Part shown: positions 39,714 to 49,780 of the stretch, piece after piece
Numbering within the stretch: position 1 is the first letter of the stretch
How the letters are laid out: every line of letters begins with the position of its first letter
DNA from: a bacterium
GTDB taxonomy: Bacteria; Zixibacteria; MSB-5A5; WJJR01
DNA length: 64,000 nucleotides
Assembly (NCBI GenBank): GCA_035559435.1
Contig: DATMBC010000065.1
Span: 23,087-87,086 of the forward strand
Direction: 5' to 3'
Made by a program: the position numbers and the translations under genes
Notes under the pieces: model-generated
What the model saw: the letters and a program-made list of their open reading frames with translations, nothing else
Told to the model about the DNA's origin: nothing
Database searches by the model: none

Positions 39714-39742
39714 TTGACAAGTTTTCGGGTCTTTACGTAATT
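39714..39742 (+). promoter_or_regulatory. Putative promoter for rpsU
   Basis: Perfect -35 TTGACA at 39714-39719, 17-bp spacer, -10 region GTAATT at 39737-39742 (or TAATTG one base on). A leader of about 110 nt would precede rpsU. Confidence 0.45.
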
Positions 39743-39860
39743 GTACGCTGGTGGCGTGTCCCATTGATACGCCGGCATAGACAAGTAAATAACGGGAGTC
39801 TTTGGCAATAAACACTTAAACATGCCAGTAGCCGGATTTGGAAGGAGTTGAACGCTCTTA

Positions 39861-40052
39861 ATGACCGGCGTTCGCGTACGCGACGATGAATCCTTCGAGA
39901 AGGCCCTGAAACGATTTAACAAGACCTGTGAGAAGGCGGGGATCCTCTCGGATGTCAAGAAGCACCAGCATTTCGAAAAGCCATCGGAACGCAAGAAGCG
40001 CAAGATGAATCAGGCCAGACGGCGCAACCGGAAACGCGGCGGCGACTATTGA
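39861..40052 (+). CDS. rpsU: 30S ribosomal protein bS21
   Basis: 63 residues: [56 protein letters not shown], the bS21 pattern from the [12 protein letters not shown] start to the basic tail. Length normal. GGAAGGAG lies 12-19 bases before the ATG. Stands alone with its own likely promoter. Confidence 0.95.
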   Translation: MTGVRVRDDESFEKALKRFNKTCEKAGILSDVKKHQHFEKPSERKKRKMNQARRRNRKRGGDY

Positions 40053-40335
40053 GCCGACCTCTTTTGCTGAGGGCATATCGTATCGGGTGTGATCTTGACG
40101 CAGTGATTTGACAAAGACGACGGCGCGCGCGGGCCGCCTTGGGCTCGCGCGGCGCCGGCGCACTTGGGGGGCCAAGGGCAGTCTTTCGCAACACCGTCAA
40201 AACGGAAGCGTAGGTTCCGTCGGTTCGGCATGGGGCAGGGGGCCCGCCGTCAGGCCGGCACAGAACCGTGGAGCGACTCCACTCGTTCGCGCCATCCCGC
40301 ATCATGCCGTCCCGGCGACCAAACGGGGGGGCACT

Positions 40336-40992
40336 ATGATGAACCTGATCGATCTGGCGCTGCTGATCGGCGTGATCGCCTGCGCCGGCTGGGGCGCCAA
40401 ACGCGGCTTCGTGCGCATGATCATGATCACGCTCGGCCTCTGCGCCGCGATCGTGGTCGCCGTGCACTACAACGACTCCTTCACCCGCGAGCTGGCCGGG
40501 TACTTCCACGCCTCGCCGCTGTGGGTCTCGATGTGGGCGTTCCTCATCGCCTCGATGCTGCTGTTTGCCCTCTTCCGCCTCGGCGCCAAGGTCTTCTTCC
40601 GCGTCGCCAATGTGCAGAAACTGGGCAAGCACGACCAGTTCGGCGGCGCCTTCGTCGGCCTCATCTTCGGCTGGGTGATGATGGGTTACCTGGTCTTCCT
40701 CTCGATGTTCCTCCCGCTGCCCTACACCATCGAGGAGCGCTTCGAAAACACCGTGCTGGCGATGAAGATGGGCGCCTCGGTTCCGTTCCTCTATGAGACC
40801 ACCGCCAAACTGCACCCGTCGCAGTCGAGCTTCATCGACAAGATGGAACTGACCCTCGATGAGGCGCTCGTCATCGCCGAGAAAAACAAGTCCGGCCGCC
40901 GCCGCGCCACGAAGTCCGGCGTCACCGACCAGACCCGCGTCGACGATTTCCTCGACCGGATCGAGCGGTACTTCGCCTCCGAAGAGTACTAA
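40336..40992 (+). CDS. CvpA-family membrane protein
   Basis: 218 residues. Four membrane helices in the first two-thirds (MNLIDLALLIGVIACAGWGAKRGFVRMIMITLGLCAAIVVAVHY; PLWVSMWAFLIASMLLFALFRLGAKVF; FGGAFVGLIFGWVMMGYLVFLSMFLPLPY), then a cytoplasmic tail with helix-forming charged residues. This matches CvpA, needed for colicin V production and linked to envelope stress. GGGGGGG precedes ATGATG (40336 or 40339). Terminated by a hairpin at 41017-41038. Confidence 0.8.
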   Translation: MMNLIDLALLIGVIACAGWGAKRGFVRMIMITLGLCAAIVVAVHYNDSFTRELAGYFHASPLWVSMWAFLIASMLLFALFRLGAKVFFRVANVQKLGKHDQFGGAFVGLIFGWVMMGYLVFLSMFLPLPYTIEERFENTVLAMKMGASVPFLYETTAKLHPSQSSFIDKMELTLDEALVIAEKNKSGRRRATKSGVTDQTRVDDFLDRIERYFASEEY

Positions 40993-41016
40993 GTCCGCAC
41001 AGTCATCATTGGGCAG

Positions 41017-41040
41017 ACAAGGGGCTTTGGCCCCTTGTTT
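41017..41040 (+). terminator. Intrinsic terminator after the CvpA-family gene
   Basis: ACAAGGGGC (41017-41025) pairs perfectly with GCCCCTTGT (41030-41038) around TTTG, followed by TT. It starts 25 bp after the stop. Confidence 0.75.
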
Positions 41041-41099
41041 GCCATTGGGCGGTCGATTCATCTCGCAATCCGGCGCGGAATCACGTATACCATTCGCAG

Positions 41100-42383
41100 A
41101 TGAGACGTTCGAACCTCCACCGACTGACTCTGGTCGCGGCGCTGGTTCTCCTGGGGGCCGCGGCGGCGCTGGGCGCATCGGTGCACGTGATGACCATCAA
41201 GGGCCCGATTGGCCCGGTCACCGCGATGCAGATCGAAAACGCCCTCGAGGCGGCGGTGGCGGAGGATGCCGAAGCGCTGATCGTCCAGATGGACACTCCC
41301 GGCGGGCTGGTCTCCACCACCCACGAAATCACCCAGCAGATTCTCAACGCCAACGTGCCGGTGGTCACCTATGTCGCCCCTTCGGGCGCCAGCGCCACCT
41401 CGGCGGGCGTCTTCATCCTCATTTCCGGCCACATCGCCGCCATGGCCCCCGGCACCAACGCCGGCGCCGCCCATCCGGTCACCCTGCAGGGGGAGATGGA
41501 TTCGGTCATGTCCGGCAAGGCCACCAACGACGCCGCCGCCAACATCAAGGCGATCGCCCAGCGCCGCGGACGCAACGCCGCCTGGGCCGAACGCGCCGTG
41601 CGAGAATCGGTCTCCATCACCTCCCACGAGGCGGTTGACTCCAACATCGTCGACCTTATTGCCGATGACCTCGACGATCTGATCGACTCCCTCCATGGCC
41701 GCGTCGTCATGCTTCCCTTCGGCGAAGACACCCTTGACACCCGCGGCGCGGCGGTGGTGCGCATCGAGCCGACCTGGCGCGAAAAACTCCTCGGCCTGAT
41801 CAGCAATCCCAACATCGCCTACATCCTGATGTCGATCGGCTGGATTGGCATCCTGATGGAGTTGTACAACCCCGGCAGCATCTTCCCCGGCGTCGTCGGC
41901 GCGATCGCGCTCATCCTTGGATTCTATTCGCTGCAGACGCTGCCGATCAACTACGCCGGGTTGTCGCTCATCCTCGTCGCCATCATCCTGTTTATTCTCG
42001 AACTGAAGATCATCAGCCACGGCCTGCTGACCGTGGGAGGCGCCATCGCCATGATCATCGGGTCGGTCATGCTCATCGATTCCCCCGATCCGGCCGCGCA
42101 GATCTCGTTCACCGTGATCCTCGCCGTGGTCGGGACCGTGGTCGCGTTTTTCACCTTCGGGCTGGCGATGGCGCTGAAGGCGCGGTTGCGCCGTCCGGTC
42201 ACCGGCCCCGAGGGCTTGATTGGCCAGATCGGCACCGCGCGCGAGGCCTTCGAGACGACCGGAATGGTCTATGTCGGCGGCGAATACTGGCAGGCCGAGA
42301 CCCAGGCCCCGGTCGCCGCCGGCACGCGCGTCGAAGTGGTCGGCAAACAGGGTATGAAACTGATCGTCAAACCGATTCCGTAA
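41100..42383 (+). CDS. NfeD-family membrane-bound serine protease (ClpP-class, long form)
   Basis: 427 residues. Signal peptide/anchor, then a ClpP/crotonase-like domain (about 28-205): [41 protein letters not shown] with the likely nucleophile Ser in SGASATSAG, and Lys in [16 protein letters not shown]. Then membrane helices ([68 protein letters not shown]) and a C-terminal OB-like NfeD domain ([15 protein letters not shown]...GGEYWQAET). Long NfeD proteins pair with SPFH proteins; the slipin gene follows after 50 bp. Confidence 0.9.
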   Translation: MRRSNLHRLTLVAALVLLGAAAALGASVHVMTIKGPIGPVTAMQIENALEAAVAEDAEALIVQMDTPGGLVSTTHEITQQILNANVPVVTYVAPSGASATSAGVFILISGHIAAMAPGTNAGAAHPVTLQGEMDSVMSGKATNDAAANIKAIAQRRGRNAAWAERAVRESVSITSHEAVDSNIVDLIADDLDDLIDSLHGRVVMLPFGEDTLDTRGAAVVRIEPTWREKLLGLISNPNIAYILMSIGWIGILMELYNPGSIFPGVVGAIALILGFYSLQTLPINYAGLSLILVAIILFILELKIISHGLLTVGGAIAMIIGSVMLIDSPDPAAQISFTVILAVVGTVVAFFTFGLAMALKARLRRPVTGPEGLIGQIGTAREAFETTGMVYVGGEYWQAETQAPVAAGTRVEVVGKQGMKLIVKPIP

Positions 42384-42433
42384 CGATCGCCGGCTGCCCG
42401 ACCGTCGGGCCGCCGCAGGCGGAGGGGTTCACC

Positions 42434-43189
42434 ATGGAAGGAAACATGCCGTCGTTGGCGCCGTTCATCATCATTGTGGTCGCGCTCATCATCCTCGGCA
42501 ACGCCATCCGCGTGCTGAAGGAATACGAGCGCGGCGTCGTCTTCCGGCTCGGGCGCTTGATCGGCGCCAAGGGGCCGGGGCTCATCCTGCTGATCCCGAT
42601 CATCGACAAACTGCAGAAGGTCGATTTGCGCACCGTGACCCTCGATGTCCCGCCGCAGGATGTGATCACGCGCGACAACATCTCGGTCAAGGTCAACGCC
42701 GTTGTGTACTTCCGCGTCATCGACGCCAACATGGCCATTGTCAACGTCGCCAACTACCTGGTCGCCACATCGCAGATCGCCCAGACCACACTGCGCTCGA
42801 TTCTCGGCCAGTTCGAACTCGATGACCTGTTGGCCAATCGCGAACAGATCAACAAGCAACTGCAGAAAATCATCGACGACCAGACCGAGCCGTGGGGCGT
42901 CAAAGTCTCCGTCGTCGAGGTGAAGAATGTCGATCTGCCGGTCGAGATGCAGCGCGCCATTGCCCGCCAGGCCGAGGCCGAACGTGAACGCCGCGCCAAG
43001 ATCATCCACGCCGAAGGCGAACTGCAGGCCTCGCAGAAACTGGCCGAAGCCGCCGAAATCATCGGACGCAACCCCGCCACGCTGCAGCTTCGCTACCTGC
43101 AGACGCTGACCGAGATCGCCGCGGAGAAAAACTCCACAACGATCTTCCCCATCCCGATTGATTTGATTACGCCGTTTCTCAAGAAGTAA
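42434..43189 (+). CDS. Slipin (stomatin-like SPFH/Band 7 protein)
   Basis: 251 residues. An N-terminal membrane anchor ([18 protein letters not shown]) followed by the Band 7 domain ([64 protein letters not shown]), then a coiled helix ([39 protein letters not shown]). Organises membrane microdomains and is a usual substrate/partner of the NfeD protease upstream. Ends at a terminator. Confidence 0.93.
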   Translation: MEGNMPSLAPFIIIVVALIILGNAIRVLKEYERGVVFRLGRLIGAKGPGLILLIPIIDKLQKVDLRTVTLDVPPQDVITRDNISVKVNAVVYFRVIDANMAIVNVANYLVATSQIAQTTLRSILGQFELDDLLANREQINKQLQKIIDDQTEPWGVKVSVVEVKNVDLPVEMQRAIARQAEAERERRAKIIHAEGELQASQKLAEAAEIIGRNPATLQLRYLQTLTEIAAEKNSTTIFPIPIDLITPFLKK

Positions 43190-43212
43190 CGGGCCGCCAC
43201 ACTGAAAGATCC

Positions 43213-43243
43213 AAACGGGCCGGCGCACAGCGTCGGCCCGTTT
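43213..43243 (+). terminator. Intrinsic terminator after the slipin gene
   Basis: AAACGGGCCGGCG (43213-43225) pairs with CGTCGGCCCGTTT (43231-43243), one G-T wobble, around CACAG. The 3' side ends in TTT then C. Confidence 0.75.
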
Positions 43244-43280
43244 CTGTATTTGGCGTGGCTGCTTGGACTTAACCACTCAT

Positions 43281-43381
43281 GGAAATTGTCGCACCACTGC
43301 CAATCGCGGCGTGAAACTGACCAGCCACAACCCCTTGTGGCTTGTGGTGATAGGCGATTGTTCCACATCGCGACAGTTTCC
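43281..43381 (+). ncRNA. Candidate structured leader RNA upstream of glnA
   Basis: Three nested helices: P1 GGAAATTGTCGC (43281-43292) with GCGACAGTTTCC (43370-43381), one wobble; P2 CAATCGC (43301-43307) with GCGATTG (43354-43360); P3 GCCACAA (43324-43330) with TTGTGGC (43335-43341) and a CCCC loop. About 100 nt, ending 85 bp before glnA. I do not recognise a known riboswitch (not the glutamine motif). May be a regulatory leader or an unknown repeat. Confidence 0.5.
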
Positions 43382-43466
43382 GTTTGACTTAGGTGCGCCA
43401 AATCATTGATTCGCTGGCTTTTTCAGGGGGGCGGAAGACACACAAACCAGAGAGGGTGACGGGACA

Positions 43467-44792
43467 ATGGTCAAAACCAATGCCGATGTTCTCACTGCCT
43501 TGGACAAGAACAACGTGAAGTACATCCGCCTTCTCTTCACGGATGTCCTGGGCCACATGAAGGGGATGTCGATCACGCGCTCGGAAATCGAGGGCGTGCT
43601 CGAAGAGGGGCAGGGCTTCGATGGCTCGTCGGTCGAGGGATATGTGCGCATCGAGGAATCCGACCTGATGGCGCGTCCTGACATCGCGACCTTCCGCATC
43701 ATTCCCTGGCTGGTCGCCGGCGAGCGGGTGGCGCTGATGTTCTGCGACATCGAAAAGCCCGATGGCACGCCCTTCCAGGGCGATCCGCGCCAGGTGCTCA
43801 AGCGCGCTCTGAAGAAGGTGCAGGACAAGGGCTGGACGTTCTACACCGGGCCGGAGATCGAGTACTTCTACTTCCGCAATGCCAACGGCACCGAACTGCT
43901 CGACCGCGACGGCTACTTCGACTATTCGACCATCGACGAGGGCACCCGCCTGCGCAAGAAGGCGGTGGTCTCGCTTGAGCAACTCGGCATCCAGGTGGAG
44001 TGCTCCCACCATGAGGTCGCGCCCTCCCAGCACGAGATCGACCTGCGCTATCAGGAAGCGCTGACCATGGCCGACTACGCCATGCTTTACCGTTTCGTGG
44101 TCAAGGAACTGGCGCTGGAGGCCGGCGCTTACGCCAGCTTCATGCCCAAGCCGATCTTCGGCCAGAACGGCTCCGGCATGCACACTCATCAGTCGCTGTT
44201 CGAAGGCAGTAAGAATCTTTTCTTCGAGAAGGGTGACGCCTATCACCTCTCGAAGGTCGCGCGCCACTACATCGCCGGGCTGCTCCAGCACATCCGCGAG
44301 TTCACGCTCGTCACCAACCAGTGGGTCAACTCCTACAAGCGGCTGGTGGTGGGCTACGAGGCCCCGGTGTACCTCTCCTGGGGCATGCGCAACCGTTCCT
44401 CGCTCATCCGCATCCCGATGTACCGCGTCGGCAAGGAGAAGGCGACCCGCGTCGAACTCCGCTCCCCCGATCCGGCCTGCAACCCCTATCTCGCCTTCGC
44501 CTGCATGCTCGCCGCCGGCCTCAAGGGCATCGAGCAGCAGTATCCGCTGGGCGAGCCGGTCGAACAGAATATCTTCCACATGGACGACAAGCAGCGCGAC
44601 CAACTCGGGATCAAGGCGCTCCCCGGCTCGCTGGCTGAAGCGTGCGATGTCTTCGAACAATCGGAGCTGATGCGCGAAACCCTGGGCGCGCACATCTTCA
44701 ACACGCTTCTGGCCAACAAACGGCTCGAATGGGATCGTTTCCGCATGCATGTCACCGACTACGAGATGAACGAATACCTGCCACTGCTCTGA
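43467..44792 (+). CDS. glnA: Glutamine synthetase, type I
   Basis: 441 residues, cytoplasmic; makes glutamine from glutamate, ammonia and ATP. Beta-grasp domain with GFDGSSVEGYVRIEESD (50-66), catalytic domain with YTGPEIEYFYF, CSHHEVAPSQHEIDLRY, MPKPIFGQNGSGMHTHQSLF, and RSSLIRIP/RVELRSPDPACNPYLAFA. In GSI-beta an adenylylated Tyr lies in NLYDLPP; here the same place reads QNIFHMDDKQRDQLGIKALPGSL with no Tyr, so this is a GSI-alpha type not controlled by adenylylation. Leader with nested helices upstream. Confidence 0.97.
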   Translation: MVKTNADVLTALDKNNVKYIRLLFTDVLGHMKGMSITRSEIEGVLEEGQGFDGSSVEGYVRIEESDLMARPDIATFRIIPWLVAGERVALMFCDIEKPDGTPFQGDPRQVLKRALKKVQDKGWTFYTGPEIEYFYFRNANGTELLDRDGYFDYSTIDEGTRLRKKAVVSLEQLGIQVECSHHEVAPSQHEIDLRYQEALTMADYAMLYRFVVKELALEAGAYASFMPKPIFGQNGSGMHTHQSLFEGSKNLFFEKGDAYHLSKVARHYIAGLLQHIREFTLVTNQWVNSYKRLVVGYEAPVYLSWGMRNRSSLIRIPMYRVGKEKATRVELRSPDPACNPYLAFACMLAAGLKGIEQQYPLGEPVEQNIFHMDDKQRDQLGIKALPGSLAEACDVFEQSELMRETLGAHIFNTLLANKRLEWDRFRMHVTDYEMNEYLPLL

Positions 44793-44808
44793 CATCGGCC
44801 GGTCCGCG

Positions 44809-44837
44809 CCAACCTCTCCCGGTCGGGGAGAGGTTGG
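44809..44837. terminator. Hairpin after glnA (CCTCTCCC repeat core)
   Basis: CCAACCTCTCCC (44809-44820) pairs with GGGAGAGGTTGG (44826-44837), 12 perfect pairs, loop GGTCG. There is no T-run afterwards, so termination is doubtful; the CCTCTCCC core is shared with 1307-1327 and marks it as a repeat element. Confidence 0.55.
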
Positions 44838-44882
44838 CCGACCGCGGATTGATTTCAGAGTCGGACCGTCCTATCATTCAGG

Positions 44883-46298
44883 GTGAGCCTTTCCCCGACA
44901 CATTGGTCGATCGCCGAGGCCGTCCGTCGCGTGGTCGCCGGCGACATCTCCGCTTCGAAGATTGTCGATGCCCATCTTGATCGGATCACCGAGCGGCGCG
45001 GTCTGAACGCCTACCTGCGCGTCACCGACACCGACGCCCGTATGCAGGCGGCGGCGATCGACGGGAAGCGCGCCGCCGGCCGTCCCCTCGGGCCGCTGGC
45101 CGGGGCGATCGTGGCGATCAAGGACAACATCGCAATGCCCGGCGTGCCCTGCACCTGCGGCTCGCGCATGCTCGCAAACTGGAAGCCCCCCTACGAGGCC
45201 ACGGTCGTCTCGCGCCTGAAAGCCGCCGATGCCATCATCATCGGCAAGACCAACCTCGATGAGTTCGCCATGGGCTCATCCACCGAGAATTCCTTCTTTG
45301 GTCCGTCGCGCAATCCCCATGATCCCCGCCGAGTGCCGGGCGGTTCCTCGGGCGGGTCGGCGGTCGCCGTCGCCGACTTTCAGGCGATGGGCTCCCTTGG
45401 CTCCGACACCGGCGGCTCGATTCGCACCCCCGCCGGATTCTGCGGCGTGGTCGGCCTCAAGCCGACCTACGGCTCCGTCTCACGCTGGGGGCTGGTCGCC
45501 TTTGCCTCGTCGCTGGACCAGATCGGCCCCTTCGGACGCTCGATCGCCGATGTCCGCGCCGTCTTCGATGTCATCAAGGGGCATGATCCCCACGACTCAA
45601 CATCGATGCCGCTAAGCGATGGCCGTCCGCTTCCCGAACGGCTGACCATCGGCCTGCCGCGCGAATACTACGGCGAGGGGCTTGATCCCGAAGTCGCCGC
45701 GGCGGTCAACGAGGCCCGGGCGCGTCTCGAACGGCAGGGGCACCGTTTTGTCGACGTCTCATTGCCGCACACCAAGTACACCATTGCCGCCTACTACGTC
45801 ATCTGCACCGCCGAGGCCTCCTCCAACCTGGCCCGCTATGACGGCGTCAAGTATGGCCACCGGACCGGTACGGCCCGCGACCTGATCGAGATGTATGAGA
45901 AGACCCGCAACGAGGGATTCGGGGCCGAGGTCAAGCGCCGCATTCTCCTGGGCACCTATGTCCTTTCCGCCGGGTACTTCGATGCCTACTATGGCACCGC
46001 GCAGAAGGTCCGCGCGCTGATCGCCGATGATTTCCGCCGCGCCTTCGAGAGTTGCGACTGCCTGCTCACGCCGACCGCGCCGACCGTCGCCTTCAAGCTC
46101 GGCGAACGCACCGAGGACCCGCTGGCGATGTATCTGTCCGACATCTACACGACGTCGATCAATCTTGCCGGCGTGCCGGCCGTGTCGGTGCCTTGCGGCA
46201 AATCCTCCAGCGGGCTGCCGATCGGCGCGCAGTTGATTGGACGCCCCTTTGAGGAACACATCATTCTGAGCGCCGGGGAAACCATCGAGCGATTCTGA
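44883..46298 (+). CDS. gatA: Asp-tRNA(Asn)/Glu-tRNA(Gln) amidotransferase subunit A
   Basis: 471 residues. Amidase subunit that releases ammonia from glutamine for GatB. Catalytic Ser-cisSer-Lys triad: Lys80 (AIVAIKDNI), cis-Ser in PGGSSGGSAVAVA, nucleophile Ser in GSDTGGSIRTPAGFCGVVGLKPTYG. Start is GTG 44883 (MSLSPTHWSIAEAVRR). gatB follows directly; gatC is not in the window, so it must be elsewhere. Confidence 0.95.
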   Translation: MSLSPTHWSIAEAVRRVVAGDISASKIVDAHLDRITERRGLNAYLRVTDTDARMQAAAIDGKRAAGRPLGPLAGAIVAIKDNIAMPGVPCTCGSRMLANWKPPYEATVVSRLKAADAIIIGKTNLDEFAMGSSTENSFFGPSRNPHDPRRVPGGSSGGSAVAVADFQAMGSLGSDTGGSIRTPAGFCGVVGLKPTYGSVSRWGLVAFASSLDQIGPFGRSIADVRAVFDVIKGHDPHDSTSMPLSDGRPLPERLTIGLPREYYGEGLDPEVAAAVNEARARLERQGHRFVDVSLPHTKYTIAAYYVICTAEASSNLARYDGVKYGHRTGTARDLIEMYEKTRNEGFGAEVKRRILLGTYVLSAGYFDAYYGTAQKVRALIADDFRRAFESCDCLLTPTAPTVAFKLGERTEDPLAMYLSDIYTTSINLAGVPAVSVPCGKSSSGLPIGAQLIGRPFEEHIILSAGETIERF

Positions 46299-46300
46299 CC

Positions 46301-47752
<1,452 letters not shown>

Positions 47753-48156
47753 GCAGGGTACGGCGGGATCGCCAATCTGACATCTGGACTATTGTGGAAG
47801 AATCGGCATTCGATGTATGATCCTTCTCCCATGCGGGGAGCATGAGGATGATTGATTGATGCTCGTAGGGGCGTATTGCATACGCCCCTGTTGCCACGCA
47901 CGTGAAGGGCGTATGCAATACGCCACGACGTGGGAATAAAGATACATGGTGCTACGGTTGCTCCGGCCCGCTGCCCAGCAAGGATTGCTTCGTCGGGCGC
48001 AAAGAGCGCGCCCTCCTCGCAATGACGTGGGAGTGACGGCTGGACGCCTGCATCGTCATTGCGGGGAGACCCGACGGCTCTATGCCGGGCCGACGAAGCA
48101 ATCTTTGTTCCTACCCATACACATGAACCGATTCCGACCATCACGGACCCCCGACC
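47753..48156. other. Non-coding gap of 404 bp between gatB and purN
   Basis: Holds two kinds of repeat: near 47866-47935 the phrase GGGCGTATTGCATACGCCC, a near-perfect palindrome, and a second GGGCGTATGCAATACGCC; then the GTCATTGC repeat pair at 47981-48109. No gene seen. Reading the gap as spacer makes gatB the end of its operon and purN the start of the next. Confidence 0.5.
47981..48109. repeat. Tail-to-tail pair of GTCATTGC repeats
   Basis: Minus-strand copy 47981-48027 (AGGATTGCTTCGTCGGGCG...CCTCGCAATGACG), plus-strand copy 48055-48109 (GTCATTGCGGGGAGAC...CGACGAAGCAATCTTTGTT). Confidence 0.78.
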
Positions 48157-48756
48157 ATGACCACTGACCCCATTCGCATCACCGTGCTTGCCTCCGGCAA
48201 CGGCAGCAACTTCCAGGCCATTGTCGACAAGATCGCTTCCGGGCAACTCAACGCCCGGATCATGGCGTTGATTTGCAACAATCGGAATGCCTACGTCCTC
48301 GAACGCGCCCGTCAGGCGGGCATCCGCGCCGAGCACTGGTCGGAGGTGCGCGCCGGCTCGCGCGAGGCCTTTGTCGAAGGGCTGCTCAACATCCTGCGCG
48401 AAACCCGCACCGAATTGATCGTGCTGGCCGGCTACATGAAGCTGCTGCCGGCCGAGGTGGTCCATGCGTACGCCGGCCGCATCATCAACATCCACCCGGC
48501 GCTCTTGCCCAAGTTCGGCGGGCGGGGGATGTACGGCATGTTTGTCCACGAGGCGGTGATCGCCGCCGGCGAAACCGAAAGCGGCGCCACCGTGCATTTT
48601 GTCGACACCGAGTACGACCGCGGGCCGATCTTCCTGCAGCGCAAAGTCCCGGTCCTTCCAGATGACACCCCCGAAACCCTGCGCGAGCGGGTCCTGAAAG
48701 TGGAGCATGAACTTCTGCCCGAAGCGATTGCGAAATTTGCCGCCGAGCGCCGTTGA
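48157..48756 (+). CDS. purN: Phosphoribosylglycinamide formyltransferase (GAR transformylase)
   Basis: 199 residues. Transfers formyl from 10-formyl-THF to GAR in purine synthesis. ITVLASGNGSNFQAI (8-22), ELIVLAGYMKLL, IINIHPALLPKFGG with the catalytic Asn-His-Asp set (NIHPALLP and D149-like in TVHFVDTEYDRGPI). Starts the purN-purC-purH cluster. Confidence 0.95.
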   Translation: MTTDPIRITVLASGNGSNFQAIVDKIASGQLNARIMALICNNRNAYVLERARQAGIRAEHWSEVRAGSREAFVEGLLNILRETRTELIVLAGYMKLLPAEVVHAYAGRIINIHPALLPKFGGRGMYGMFVHEAVIAAGETESGATVHFVDTEYDRGPIFLQRKVPVLPDDTPETLRERVLKVEHELLPEAIAKFAAERR

Positions 48757-48809
48757 TTCCGGCACGCCGGCCGGGCTACATTCCCCGGCAACGAAAGGAT
48801 GACCAACCC

Positions 48810-49733
48810 ATGACAGTGACCACCGACCACGGCGCCATCGTTCAAACCAACATCCCCGGCGTCCCGCTCCATGCCCGCGGCAAGGTCCGCGACGTCTATG
48901 ATCTGGGCGACAAACTGCTGATCGTGGCCACCGACCGTCTCTCGGCCTTCGATGTCGTGTTGCCGACCCCGATTCCCGGCAAGGGGAAACTCCTCACCCG
49001 CATGTCGGTCTTCTGGTTTTCGCAGACACGGCACATCGTGCCCAATCATCTGCTGGCCAGCGACGTTGCCGCCTTCCCGCCGCCGCTCCCCGACTTCGCC
49101 GATCAGCTGGATGGGCGTTCGATGCTGGTCAAGAAGTGCCGCCGCATCGACTTTGAATGCGTCGTGCGCGGCTACATCACCGGCTCGCTGATGGCCGAGT
49201 ACGAGGATGCCCGTCCGAACGCCAAGGGCGGCGTGGTTTCGCTTCATGGTTTCCGCTTCCCCGATAACCTGGTGGAGTCGCAGAAACTGCCGGAGCCGAT
49301 CTTCACCCCGGCCACCAAAAGCGACACCGGCCACGATGAGAACATCTCGTTTCAGCGCATGGCCGATGAGCTGGGCGCCGATCTGGCCGGGCGGCTGCGC
49401 GACACCTCGATTGCGCTCTACAACTGGGTCGCCGACTACTCCCGCGCCCGCGGCGTGATCATCGCCGACACCAAGTTCGAATTCGGTTTCGACGGCGACA
49501 CGCTCACGTTGATCGATGAGATTTGCTCCCCCGACTCCTCGCGCTTCTGGCCCGCCGCCCACTACCAGCCGGGCAAGGTCCAGCCCAGTTTCGACAAGCA
49601 GTATGTGCGCGAGTATCTCAAGGCCATTCGCTGGAGCAAGACCCCGCCTGGGCCGGAGCTTCCGGCCGACGTGGTCGCCAACACCGTGGCCAAGTATGAG
49701 GAAGTCGCGCGGCTTCTCATTCCGTCATCATGA
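48810..49733 (+). CDS. purC: SAICAR synthetase
   Basis: 307 residues, the long (eukaryote-like/Saccharomyces-type) form. GKVRDVYDLGDKLLIVATDRLSAFDVVLP (ATP/substrate loop), FECVVRGYITGSLMAEY, ADTKFEFGFDGDTLTLIDEICSPDSSRFW. Joins CAIR and aspartate in purine synthesis. ATG 48810 follows GAAAGGA. Overlap-like spacing to purH. Confidence 0.96.
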   Translation: MTVTTDHGAIVQTNIPGVPLHARGKVRDVYDLGDKLLIVATDRLSAFDVVLPTPIPGKGKLLTRMSVFWFSQTRHIVPNHLLASDVAAFPPPLPDFADQLDGRSMLVKKCRRIDFECVVRGYITGSLMAEYEDARPNAKGGVVSLHGFRFPDNLVESQKLPEPIFTPATKSDTGHDENISFQRMADELGADLAGRLRDTSIALYNWVADYSRARGVIIADTKFEFGFDGDTLTLIDEICSPDSSRFWPAAHYQPGKVQPSFDKQYVREYLKAIRWSKTPPGPELPADVVANTVAKYEEVARLLIPSS

Positions 49734-49780
49734 CACCCGAACGCCGCGGCCCCGCGCCGCGGCCAGAGAGAAGACATCCG

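Noticed and set aside
39605..40003. N-terminal extension of the HAD phosphatase
   Set aside because: Motif I sits directly after GTG 39604; the upstream frame crosses the rpsU promoter and the rpsU coding region in antisense.
43281..43381. Known glutamine riboswitch
   Set aside because: The nested layout and loop sequences do not match the short glutamine motif; kept only as an unknown structured leader.
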